A stretch of DNA of 36,491 nucleotides from Myxococcales bacterium (GTDB lineage: Bacteria; Myxococcota_A; UBA9042): NCBI GenBank assembly GCA_002726535.1, contig PBTG01000078.1, forward strand, positions 1-36,491. The letters run 5' to 3'. The notes below the pieces were generated by a model. It did no database searches. It had not been told where the DNA came from and saw nothing but the letters and a program-made list of their open reading frames with translations. This document shows, one piece after another, positions 10,101-17,231 of this stretch. A program made the translations under genes and the position numbers. Position 1 is the stretch's first letter; every line of letters begins with the position of its first letter.

Positions 10101-11825
10101 AAGCTCGGGCTCGGTCGTACAAATGTTGTCATCATCGCATCCGACCTCGACTGCATCGCAGCCTGTGCCCGCTACGCAGACATCCAGCGTACAGGGGTTG
10201 CCGTCATCGCAGGTCTTGTCTTTGCCCTTGCAGGAGCCCTTATCGCAGGCGTCGTTTAGGGTGCAATCGTTGCCATCGTCACACTTTTCACCGTCTTTGA
10301 CTGCAGTGTTCGAGCACGTGCCCGTCTTCTTGTCGCAAGAGTCAGTAGTGCATGCATTGTTGTCATCACAGTTTTTCGGATTGCTTAGGCTGCATTGACC
10401 ATCTTTGCAGGTGTCGTCGCTAGTGCAGGCGTCGCCATCGGTACAAGGCAACGCATTTTTGAGAAACTGACAGCCTTTGGATTTCTCACAAAATTCAGTA
10501 GTGCAAATGTTGCCATCGTCACAGTTTTTGGCCGTCGAGATGCATTTGGTGTCTTTGCATGTGTCTATGGTGCACGCGTCGCCATCGGTGCAAGTGACCG
10601 TATTGGGTAGATTGGCGCAGCCTTTGGCGGGATCACAGCTGTCGTCTGTACAGATGTTGTTGTCATCGCAGCCAACCTTGCTACCAACACAAGACCCGCC
10701 GGAGCACATCTCGTTTTCCGTACAAGCGTCCGCATCATCGCAGGTCACCTTGTTGGCCAAGTTCACACAGCCCTTGGCTTTGTCACAGCTATCGTCAGTG
10801 CATACGTTGTTGTCGTCGCACTGCACCGCAGGGCCAACACACGCACCGGACTCACATTTGTCATCTTTGGTGCACGCATCGCCGTCATCACAATTGGCGC
10901 TGTCATCATTGGTTACCGTACAGCCAGCTGGACCGCCGCAGGCATCTTGAGTACATGGGTTGCCGTCATCGCAGAGCGAGCCATTGTCAGCGGTGCCGTC
11001 GCAATCTTGGTCTACACCGTCGCAGGTCTCAGCCTGGGGAGTTGCCGGCTCGCATGCGCTCAACCCTTTGTCTTCGCAGCTTCGGGTTGCTTCGCAGCCA
11101 GGAAGCCCATCAGCGTAACAACTGGTCGTCAGCGCTTTGAGCTTAGCCCAGCCGTTGCAGGTACACTCAGCGTCTTGGTTTGGCAGGCAACGCTTGGCCT
11201 CTTTGCCAGCGACGTCCTTGCTGTCAACGCAGGCGTACCCTTCAGCACAATCCCCATCAACCGCGCATGCCGTCGAGCAAAAACTTCCGGTAGCGCCGCG
11301 ATCAACACAAGCACCATCGGTAGCGCCAGGCACGTCGCAGTGCGCGTTGGTCAGGCAGGGTGAACAGGTCGCTACAAATGGGTCGACGCAGAATTTCGCG
11401 CTCGCCAAGTCGGTGCAAACCCCGTTTTCACAGGTGTCTTTGTCATCACAAGGGACCGCACAACTCGATTTGCCATCCGCGCCGAGCACACAAGGTCCAG
11501 ATGAGCATTCACTATCTTCTTTACATTCACAGCCAGGCGCTCCAGGGCAGGTAGGAGCAGCGTCAGGGCTCGAGGCGTCCTGCTCGGTGCTGCTGTCTGA
11601 GGCGGTGGTGTCGAAGTTAGAGCTATCAGCCGATGTGGTGTCCTGGCCGGTCGAGGTGTCATCGACAACCGATGTGTCCTCTGATCCAGAGGTTTCCCCT
11701 TGCGACACGGTATCGCTCGATTGCTCATCATCAACGGGAGCCTCTCCACAACCTGCAAATAATAGCGTTGAAGTGGTGAAAGAGACGACCAGTAGCGATG
11801 AAAAATAACGAGACATTGCCCTCAT
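4113..11825 (-). CDS. Giant modular lipoprotein (~2570 aa): CTDC-like Cys repeats, MopE-like motif, three RCC1-like propellers, CGNGxC repeats, somatomedin-B-like C-terminus
   Basis: Single uninterrupted frame. Preferred start is M35 of the track ORF, because AGGAGG lies 5 nt upstream of the ATG at 11825-11823. Lipobox in MRAMSRYFSSLLVVSFTTSTLLFAGCGEAP. Repeats are directly visible in the translation. Confidence 0.93.
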   Translation of the reverse strand: MRAMSRYFSSLLVVSFTTSTLLFAGCGEAPVDDEQSSDTVSQGETSGSEDTSVVDDTSTGQDTTSADSSNFDTTASDSSTEQDASSPDAAPTCPGAPGCECKEDSECSSGPCVLGADGKSSCAVPCDDKDTCENGVCTDLASAKFCVDPFVATCSPCLTNAHCDVPGATDGACVDRGATGSFCSTACAVDGDCAEGYACVDSKDVAGKEAKRCLPNQDAECTCNGWAKLKALTTSCYADGLPGCEATRSCEDKGLSACEPATPQAETCDGVDQDCDGTADNGSLCDDGNPCTQDACGGPAGCTVTNDDSANCDDGDACTKDDKCESGACVGPAVQCDDNNVCTDDSCDKAKGCVNLANKVTCDDADACTENEMCSGGSCVGSKVGCDDNNICTDDSCDPAKGCANLPNTVTCTDGDACTIDTCKDTKCISTAKNCDDGNICTTEFCEKSKGCQFLKNALPCTDGDACTSDDTCKDGQCSLSNPKNCDDNNACTTDSCDKKTGTCSNTAVKDGEKCDDGNDCTLNDACDKGSCKGKDKTCDDGNPCTLDVCVAGTGCDAVEVGCDDDNICTTEPELCDPKVGCGLPKAVSPCNQNKVKFPYQVGFKCGSEASQAWTLSKGALGPVWAVDKTPAKPQSEVFDCSLNFNNGTDFNCQPGGAKVEGTATSPEIAIVGALSPALTFNYAGDWESNTYDDLVVEVVDVVSKQATQLATLNGSATWKPMSYDLKAFIGKTIQIRFTFKTTDCVQNDGIGPFIDALSVSDVHCSFAGCDDGDACTKGVCDVQTGKCTNSPNLGAPCDDGNPCSNSFCDKDGKCAGTPWVGKACDDGNECTKDSCDDKGACVGTPLLGATCDDGNECTMKDACDKDAKCQGSVSGGKSCDDGQVCTGPDKCDLSAKCVGAPAKGKACDDEDACTSSDVCDEKAQCAGVTKCDDGNACTNDSCDPVNGFCKFATNTDLCSDGNACSLGDKCKDGICFAGDKTNCDDGNACTADLCDTKSGLCTHNVIQGCKITCKSDSDCADTDLCTANTCDVKTGSCNIAPAKDGTVCGVGSTCLKGGCAPVNPVDGWAVKLSAYSNGNFHCALLKNKSVACWGRNNYGQLGDGTNLTSGKPVAVKDLKNIIDISAGYQHACAVDQQGKIYCWGYNSSYQLGEGTTTSSKVPVTAAKGITDAIAVSAGYNHTCALRKDKTVVCWGNNSDGQSGGSDSGTIAKIEGMSNVVSIFTALNLSCAIRSDGSKWCWGRNDNLIAKAPETFSFSSPVRDSRTSKWSSAFVGNRTICGITFKGVAECIGNNGYNQLGVNTSSPTPGYVNPKGLPSVIGYSGGLSHGVWLSNDGVAYSVGRNQYGQLGDGTKVSKSIPSPMDWVSNIVQVSASYYRTCVLRADGSVWCTGSNLYGSLGGGSTSTTGQKTRLTHVADGACQTDAFCKDDNTCTKQQCSLSTGLCSMTVNTNVFCDDGDKCTSNGKCDKDGICQETAKVCDDGNPCTIEEACEGGKCFVVKNANCDDGNPCTTDACDTKNGNCTHSKVAPCVVKCTDDAGCSDNQVCTADKCVNGLCQWTPGNEGAICGLSKVCTAGACKSLQITGFATQIAQHPNARHACVLRPKGTVSCWGYNNNGQLGNGLKTSSSVPVAVQKVTNATAVAVGYLHSCAIVTGGKVMCWGDNLYGQLGNGSTTDSTSPVEVKGLSGAVTLAMTNYSTCAVNLQGGVKCWGRNSDKELGSKSLTSSSSSLPVDANVADVVAIDGGNGHYCALSKLGETYCWGYNLYSNAMTTASTADIAVTKVTKFPKAVSLGVGNQNTCVVSLKGELHCIGQNNNGQLGIGSKTPTDSAADVYVAKVKDVAMFSGGLDHAVTLSTSATISTWGDNYYGQLGNGTKSASSAIDQTTPAPLVAPKDSIQVSAGYRSTCALHKTGSVWCVGYNLYGALGNGKTANAQVWTRVADGACSSNAECNMGQGCYANTCDIVTAQCNIIPTVGKLCDDGDPCTTGDACSQAGVCVAKPKDCDDGNGCTFDPVCEAGQCKQLGKVSCDDKNPCTVDLCDSKTGGCSSTPIANCKWTCKQDTECDDGKPCTKDTCDLALGECKQIAGNDGAACGLSSVCKAGACGPLTSGWAKQVDSHNYGYHTCAVTTGKKVFCWGRNNYGQTGKGSTSTSEKVPVQVAGLAGIKQVSGGYYHSCAVAEDGALYCWGYNSDGQVGNNATATALQPALVLKGVDSVDCGDYHTCAVKTDGTVWCWGRNTDGQVGNGVASSVDLKVPTQTKNVSNIVQVSLGKSFSCGRTKSGSVMCWGYNYYNNLLSSNTADVINAVKITDFPPVSMITAGSYALGALDDKGNAWAKGYNPHGALGLGKLSAGGTYGKEIKAVQMKPLGSGLWQYDLGYYLTYFLKSDSQAYALGYNQSGGLGNGTTTTSLAPVKITNGTNVIQVTTRYRGGCVLTNKGDVWCTGYGTYGGNGDNKTIATQSTLVKVLQPIPTVCGDGKCEGLETPSTCIKDCKPVCGNGTCDPTETLANCEKDCKKPHPCDGSCGGQNTTFSCWCDNLCKNYGDCCSATGAKANACSGSTCQTCQ
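4405..5492 (-). repeat. RCC1-like propeller block 3 (seven repeats, within the giant gene)
   Basis: CWGRNNYGQTG, CWGYNSDGQVG, CWGRNTDGQVG, CWGYNYYNNLL, AKGYNPHGALG, ALGYNQSGGLG, CTGYGTYGGNG. Boundaries approximate. Confidence 0.85.
6005..7078 (-). repeat. RCC1-like propeller block 2 (seven repeats, within the giant gene)
   Basis: CWGYNNNGQLG, CWGDNLYGQLG, CWGRNSDKELG, CWGYNLYSNAM, CIGQNNNGQLG, TWGDNYYGQLG, CVGYNLYGALG. Boundaries approximate. Confidence 0.85.
7590..8632 (-). repeat. RCC1-like propeller block 1 (seven repeats, within the giant gene)
   Basis: CWGRNNYGQLG, CWGYNSSYQLG, CWGNNSDGQSG, CWGRNDNLIAK, CIGNNGYNQLG, SVGRNQYGQLG, CTGSNLYGSLG. Boundaries approximate. Confidence 0.85.
10060..11010 (-). 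repeat. Dense CTDC-like Cys repeat region (CDDGNxCTxDxC), within the giant gene
   Basis: Consecutive units such as CDDGNPCTQDAC, CDDGDACTKDDKC, CDDNNVCTDDSC, CDDNNICTDDSC; further units at about 8690-9530, 7090-7570 and 5500-5990. Boundaries approximate. Confidence 0.85.
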
Positions 11826-11967
11826 AGCATCCTCCTGCCAGCGGATTTTAGGCCCTTCAACGGACAAAAACCGCGACGTTACAGGTATCAGTGCAATATT
11901 CTGAGGCTTTTTGCAACTCGAGCACACAGTTTTTCAATAACAAATAAAAAATAAAAACACAATAATA

Positions 11968-13125
11968 TTAAATATTTAGTGGGTTTTTACTCTCACCTTT
12001 TGGGCTTTTAAAAGCGACCTGGACCCAAAACGCGGCGACGACGGCGACGCCTGCAGCCAACAAAAAGAGGCCGCGGAGCGCACCGGTCCCCTCTAAGGTC
12101 GTTGCACTCAAGAGCATCACCAAAGGGCCAAGCCCGGCCGCAGAGGCCATCAAAGCAGACTGGGCAGAATTTCGAGCCTGCTCTGGCACGTTATCGCTGA
12201 GCCAAGCGATAGCTCCCATCCAAAAGGCGCCAAAGGTCACGCCATGGGTGAACTGCACGGCCGTAATCAGCAGAGGGTCCTCAACAGCACCTGTTATCAA
12301 AAAGCGTGGAATGCAAACCCAAATGGCCAAGCGCATCATGCCCACTGCTCCAATACGCCGGAGCAACCAGCCAGACAGACCCATCACCGTCACCTCAACG
12401 GTCAACCCGCCGATGAAAGCCGCTGTAGCATACGATGTGGGAGCGCCAAGCTCGGCCATGTACAGCGAAAACAAGAAATCGTAGGCAGCGTGCATCGTGC
12501 CCAGAAGGCCGCCCAAACCGATTACTGCGGCGACTTTTTTGTCCTTAAATACAGATCGTAATTCACTAAACCCAGCCAATCGAGCCTGGAACTTGGCTTG
12601 AGGCAACGACCACGTCCACAGGGCGCACAAACTCAGCAATAAGGCGTTAATCAATAGCGGCGTGTCGACGACCTGGTCGATCTGAGTGCCAACGCCAAAC
12701 ACCATTGCCGCAAAACAAACCGAGCCCCACATCCTGACGCGACCATACTCAGCGGCTCCTTGGTCAAGGGCCGCGACGGTCAGAGCGTCAACCAAAGGGA
12801 TCATCGGCGCCCGACTGAGCGCGAGCAGCGCAAAACTCACCACCACAATGACCCAATTGTCCGTCATCGCAGCAACAATCGATGACAAGGCCGCCAAGCA
12901 TGCCGCGCCTCTCAGCCAGCGTTCAGGTCTTTCGCTCCGGTCGGTCAGATAGCCCCAAAGCAACCCTGCACTCAAAAAACCGAGCGGGAATAGGGTCAAG
13001 ATCGCCGCTGTCTCGGAGGCGGATGCTCCACGCTGCGCTAGAGTGCGGGCCAAAAAAGGATGCAAGGCGCCGAGGCTGCCAATGGCCATCGTGTACCAAA
13101 GAGCGAGCCGAAAACTCGGTGACAT
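11968..13125 (-). CDS. MFS transporter (MFS_1-like / nucleoside or phenylpropionate permease-like)
   Basis: About 12 hydrophobic segments; WYTMAIGSLGALHPFLARTLAQRGASASETAAILTLFPL, GLLWGYLTDRSERPERWLRG, EYGRVRMWGSVCFAAMVFGVG. Confidence 0.85.
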   Translation of the reverse strand: MSPSFRLALWYTMAIGSLGALHPFLARTLAQRGASASETAAILTLFPLGFLSAGLLWGYLTDRSERPERWLRGAACLAALSSIVAAMTDNWVIVVVSFALLALSRAPMIPLVDALTVAALDQGAAEYGRVRMWGSVCFAAMVFGVGTQIDQVVDTPLLINALLLSLCALWTWSLPQAKFQARLAGFSELRSVFKDKKVAAVIGLGGLLGTMHAAYDFLFSLYMAELGAPTSYATAAFIGGLTVEVTVMGLSGWLLRRIGAVGMMRLAIWVCIPRFLITGAVEDPLLITAVQFTHGVTFGAFWMGAIAWLSDNVPEQARNSAQSALMASAAGLGPLVMLLSATTLEGTGALRGLFLLAAGVAVVAAFWVQVAFKSPKGESKNPLNI

Positions 13126-13136
13126 ACGTGAGAAAT

Positions 13137-14525
13137 TCAGAGTTGAGCCTCAGTGCTTACGCCAGCACCCCACCAGGGTGCTTTCGAACCACTAAAACCT
13201 TGCAGGCTTTTGCCTTTTCCTGATTTTTCGTCGATCTCCCAAACGTTCGTGTTGCTACTAAAGCCATAAAACACGCCGCCCCACCAAGCCAGACCCCACA
13301 AGTTGTTGGCACCGATGACTCCAAGATCACTGATGACCTTGCCGGTCTTTGGGTTGACTTTGACGAGCACATCTTCAGAGACGCCCGACTTTTTCACCGT
13401 CGCGTAGGTGCCGACGCCCAAGACGCTAAAGGCGTCACCACTGGAGCTGTAACCGCTGCCATAGCTACCGAGCTTAATGACTTTGTTATTGATCAGATCG
13501 ATGTGCCACCACCCACCATTGTTGGCGATCCCGATCAAAGCATCTTGGCTGGGATAGACCGTCCCTTTGTGTACAAAAGTCAGTCCATTGAACTGAGTAG
13601 GTAACTTCATCACCCAGCTGCATGAAGCGGTTTGTGTCTTGCATTTGAAGAGATCAGTGAAAGTCACCGCATACATGATGTTGCTGCGATCCAAGGCAAT
13701 GTCAGTCACCAACCCCTTAGACTTGTTGAAAGTGAAGGTCCCAACCAATGAGAAGCTCTTGGTCTTGAGGTCCAGTTTGTACAGCGCGCTGCTGGTATGT
13801 GCGAACAACGTCCCGACACTGACGCATACGCCCGCCTCGCAGGTCTTTGTTTGCCCGCAGGGCGTTTGATCAACAGCCTGACTGGAGACGCAGCCTTTGA
13901 CGGGATCGCAAGAATCATCGGTACACAAGTTGCCATCATCACAATTGGGGGCTGTTCCTTTGCAGAAACCATCGCTGCATACGTCATTTTCGGTGCACAT
14001 CGAATCATCATCACAGGATCCCGTCTTTGCGACGAAGGAACACCCTTTACTCGGATCGCAAGAAGCGATGACGCAGGGATTGGCCGAGGAACAATCCAAA
14101 GGGGTTGAGCCGACGCATTTCGAAGCGCTGCACTGATCCTCCGTGGTGCAAGCATCGCCATCATCACAGCTGAGTGATTCTGCGACGGGTTGATGCTGAC
14201 ATTGGCCCGCTGCGCAGGTGTCCGTCGTGCATGGGTTGTCGTCGTCACATTGGCAGTTGCCTACATCTGCGCCAGTTGAGTCTGCTGCGTCTGAGGTGAC
14301 AGAGTCTTCGGATACACCGCCGTCAGAGACAGCTGCATCACTGCTCTCGCTTGCGTCGGCGACATCGACAGCGCCACTGTCGACGTTAACAATCGCGATA
14401 CCATCGTCTTGCTGAGTATCTAGAGACGATTCAGTGCCACAGGCGAAAACAAGCATACACAGCAACAAGGACGACGAAGTCTTAAGATATCTGTTGATCC
14501 GTGAAAGAGCGTATGCAAAGCGCAT
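13137..14525 (-). CDS. Lipoprotein with CTDC-like Cys repeats and a C-terminal propeller-like domain
   Basis: Start at M28 of the track ORF: AAGGA upstream of the ATG at 14525; lipobox SSSLLLCMLVFACGTES; CDDDNPCTTDTC, CDDGDACTTEDQC, CDDDSMCTENDVC, CDDGNLCTDDSC; then LYKLDLKTKSFSLVGTF..TDIALDRSNIMYAVTF repeats. Confidence 0.85.
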   Translation of the reverse strand: MRFAYALSRINRYLKTSSSLLLCMLVFACGTESSLDTQQDDGIAIVNVDSGAVDVADASESSDAAVSDGGVSEDSVTSDAADSTGADVGNCQCDDDNPCTTDTCAAGQCQHQPVAESLSCDDGDACTTEDQCSASKCVGSTPLDCSSANPCVIASCDPSKGCSFVAKTGSCDDDSMCTENDVCSDGFCKGTAPNCDDGNLCTDDSCDPVKGCVSSQAVDQTPCGQTKTCEAGVCVSVGTLFAHTSSALYKLDLKTKSFSLVGTFTFNKSKGLVTDIALDRSNIMYAVTFTDLFKCKTQTASCSWVMKLPTQFNGLTFVHKGTVYPSQDALIGIANNGGWWHIDLINNKVIKLGSYGSGYSSSGDAFSVLGVGTYATVKKSGVSEDVLVKVNPKTGKVISDLGVIGANNLWGLAWWGGVFYGFSSNTNVWEIDEKSGKGKSLQGFSGSKAPWWGAGVSTEAQL

Positions 14526-14594
14526 TGTATTCCTTTCCAACGTTGCGTTCCCGCAAAGGTTAGCCCATGGTTCAGTCACTGGATAGGAGAAGCT

Positions 14595-15539
14595 ATGAGC
14601 GGACACTTTTTTGATCAGACGACCATCCCCGTCATCGCCGCACCCATGTTTTTGGTCTCACAACCCAAACTGGTCGTCGCCTCGTGTAGAGCTGGGATTA
14701 TCGGCACTTTTCCTGCACTCAACCACAGAACCACCGAGGGCTTTGATCAGTGGCTGACGGATATTGAGTCAGCCCTAGAGCAGAGCCGTAGAGACGATCC
14801 AGACGCGATCATCTCGCCTTACGGCGTCAATTTGATCGTCCACCGGACCAATCCCCGGGTGAAGGCGGATCTGGAGGTGATCGTCAAACACAAAACACCT
14901 CTGGTGATCACTTCGCTTGGTGCTGTGAAAGAGGTCGTCGACGCAGTGCACAGCTACGGCGGTAAAGTATTCCACGACGTGACCAACGTTCGGCATGCAA
15001 AAAAAGCGATCGGCGCTGGAGTCGACGGATTGATTCTGGTGACCGCTGGAGCAGGTGGTCACGCAGGCACCCTGTCGCCCTTCGCACTCCTGCCAGAAAT
15101 TCGAAAGATTTTCGACGGCACCATCTGTTTAGCAGGTTGCATCTCCGACGGAGCAGCAGTCGCATCGGCCAGAGCCCTTGGCGCTGACTTTGCCTACATG
15201 GGAACTCGCTTCATCGCCGTTGAAGAAGCCAACGCGCCTGACAACTACAAGCAGATGATTTTGGAGACTTCAGCCAAAGATATCATTTACACAGCAGCCA
15301 TCTCAGGCATACCAGCCAGCTTCCTTGCGCCAAGTTTGGTCGCCGCTGGCATCCGCCTAGAGGATCTCCCTGCACACAAAGAGATCAACCTAGGTGAAGA
15401 GCTCGACACCGAATCCAAGGCCTGGAAGGACATTTGGTCGGCAGGACAGGGCGTCGGCACCATCGACGATGTGCCGACGGTGGCGGAGTTGGTCTCCCGA
15501 TTCAAAGCACAATACCTACAAGCCAAGGCCCGGGTGTGA
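14595..15539 (+). CDS. Nitronate monooxygenase / 2-nitropropane dioxygenase family
   Basis: PVIAAPMFLVSQPKLVVASCRAGIIGTFPALN, GVDGLILVTAGAGGHAGTLSPFALLPEIR, ALGADFAYMGTRFIAVEEA; GGATAGGAG upstream of the ATG. Confidence 0.92.
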   Translation: MSGHFFDQTTIPVIAAPMFLVSQPKLVVASCRAGIIGTFPALNHRTTEGFDQWLTDIESALEQSRRDDPDAIISPYGVNLIVHRTNPRVKADLEVIVKHKTPLVITSLGAVKEVVDAVHSYGGKVFHDVTNVRHAKKAIGAGVDGLILVTAGAGGHAGTLSPFALLPEIRKIFDGTICLAGCISDGAAVASARALGADFAYMGTRFIAVEEANAPDNYKQMILETSAKDIIYTAAISGIPASFLAPSLVAAGIRLEDLPAHKEINLGEELDTESKAWKDIWSAGQGVGTIDDVPTVAELVSRFKAQYLQAKARV

Positions 15540-15568
15540 TCAAAGCGCAGGGCTTGCAGATACACAGG

Positions 15569-17215
15569 ATGTCTACCCTGGCTCTATTTGGCAGCAGACT
15601 CACCGTGATGGCGGCGCTCAGTGCGATTGCCAGCGTCGTTGTCGCCAGCCCACCTCGACATGACCGACTGCCAACTGGGCCTCTACGACTCAGCCCGTCA
15701 CGACCAGCAGATCGACTTCCTTCACATGTAGAGACCGCCTCTGGCCGACTCAAGCGCCCGGCAGATCGAGGTGTCTTTCAGATTTCAACGCCCACACACA
15801 ATCAACAGCGTTTCGACGACCGAACCGAGCGAGAGGGACGTCTAGAATATGGTGTCGTCTTCGAACCCACCATTGCCCCTTTCAAGAGAAGCTATTGTTT
15901 TGAACGTGTCGATGCCAATGGACAGCTACGCCGGGCGCTCAATGCGGTACCAATCGAAGCTCGAGGGGGTCCAGATCGACTCCATCATGAGTTATTTTGG
16001 GGAGCCATCCGGGTGCAATTGGAGCCAAATCAAAGGGTCACGCTGCCCTCGGTATCGCCCTCGTCGAGACTGATCGCGTGGGTCAGTGAACCCAAAGTCA
16101 AGCTACAGATGTTTCGAGACGCCAACGGCATCTGGTCGGTATCGTCACCTCAAGAGCACAAAGCGGTCAGCCTTCGGTATCTGATGGATGCGCCTTCTCG
16201 ATATTTCGGGAGCCCTTTGGGCTCAGGAGTGACTCATTTAGACCCTTGGAAACCGAAGCTGGCCCAATCCTTTCAAACCAAAGTCGAGGCCTTGTGGCCT
16301 ACCCTGGGGCTGTCGACGCAGCTCGATCGCAAAGAGCGTATCGAGGCGCTGACACGTTGGTTTCGATCCTTTGAACCCGGAGGGACATCGAGCGGTCGAG
16401 ATCTCCTACAAGTGATCGCGCAACGTCAGGGAGTCTGCCGACACAGAACACATGGCTTTGTTGTGGTCGCCCACAGCCTCGGCATCTCAGCCCGTTACGT
16501 AGGTAATGAAGCCCATGCTTTTGTAGAAGTGTGGGTACGTTTCGCCGACGCACGCGAAGGTTGGCTGAGGATCGATTTAGGCGGTGGCGCCGAGCAACTC
16601 CACCTTCGCGCGACAGGACGGCGAAATCTGCATCGCCCACTGCAGTCTGATGCGTTGCCTAAGCCGATTGCATTTCGAAGTCACATCGGCCGAGTTGCTG
16701 GTGCATTGTCCATGGCTGGTGCAAGCAAAGTGACGATTGATCATCCTGTTCAAATGAATACAACCCCAAAAGGCCACCTCGTCGGTACGCCGACCCAACC
16801 TCGCATTTTGTCGTGGATCGAACATCGGGCACGGAGGCTTGCCGGACAAAAGATCCGTGAGTTGAGTGACCCACGTTCGGTCAGTACCTTAACGATTCAA
16901 GGGCCTGAAAAGGCTTGGAGAAGAGGGGGGTTGAAGGTCCGTGGACAACTCAATGGCCCGGCTCAATCACTGCCAAAGCAACGAATTGAGCTGTGGCTAA
17001 TTTCTCCCGTCGAGCCCACCAAGGCGATCCATGTAGGATCGATGAAAACGGGCGCACAAGGTCATTTTCAAGGTCAAGTGAGACTGGATAGGCGCGTCGG
17101 TCTTGGCCCATGGGATCTCGTTGCATATTTCGCAGGTTCTCCTCAGCTTGCAGCCTGTTATTCTCAAAGCCCAAAGCACTCAAAATCCAGCGGTGATGAG
17201 GCGGCTCGTAAGTGA
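15569..17215 (+). CDS. Exported transglutaminase-like domain protein
   Basis: Transglutaminase-core Cys/His/Asp pattern: RQGVCRHRTHGFVVVAHSLGISARYVGNEAHAFVEVWVRFADAREGWLRIDLGG; signal-peptide-like N-terminus MSTLALFGSRLTVMAALSAIASVVVASPP. The track ORF start at 15434 overlaps the upstream gene, so an internal start is preferred. Confidence 0.82.
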   Translation: MSTLALFGSRLTVMAALSAIASVVVASPPRHDRLPTGPLRLSPSRPADRLPSHVETASGRLKRPADRGVFQISTPTHNQQRFDDRTEREGRLEYGVVFEPTIAPFKRSYCFERVDANGQLRRALNAVPIEARGGPDRLHHELFWGAIRVQLEPNQRVTLPSVSPSSRLIAWVSEPKVKLQMFRDANGIWSVSSPQEHKAVSLRYLMDAPSRYFGSPLGSGVTHLDPWKPKLAQSFQTKVEALWPTLGLSTQLDRKERIEALTRWFRSFEPGGTSSGRDLLQVIAQRQGVCRHRTHGFVVVAHSLGISARYVGNEAHAFVEVWVRFADAREGWLRIDLGGGAEQLHLRATGRRNLHRPLQSDALPKPIAFRSHIGRVAGALSMAGASKVTIDHPVQMNTTPKGHLVGTPTQPRILSWIEHRARRLAGQKIRELSDPRSVSTLTIQGPEKAWRRGGLKVRGQLNGPAQSLPKQRIELWLISPVEPTKAIHVGSMKTGAQGHFQGQVRLDRRVGLGPWDLVAYFAGSPQLAACYSQSPKHSKSSGDEAARK

Positions 17216-17231
17216 TAACAGGAGCACAACG

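Noticed and set aside
4257-11808. Many plus-strand ORFs opposite the giant gene (e.g. 4257-4967, 5748-6275, 7557-8348, 9051-9455, 11137-11808)
   Set aside because: They are antisense shadows of a repetitive, Cys/Asp/Gly-rich coding strand with few stop codons. None has a recognisable domain, convincing RBS or operon context.
4113-11825. CRISPR-like or satellite repeat array
   Set aside because: The repeats are coding, in frame, variable in length and diverged at the nucleotide level; there are no identical repeats with unique spacers.
4113-11825. Start at 11927 as given in the ORF track
   Set aside because: The ATG at 11825 has AGGAGG at 5-nt spacing and directly precedes a lipoprotein signal; the extra 34 residues would spoil the signal peptide.
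11928-11985. AT-rich tract between the MFS and giant lipoprotein genes as an origin or insertion scar
   Set aside because: It is short, with no DnaA boxes, target-site duplications or inverted repeats; most likely an AT-rich promoter/terminator region.
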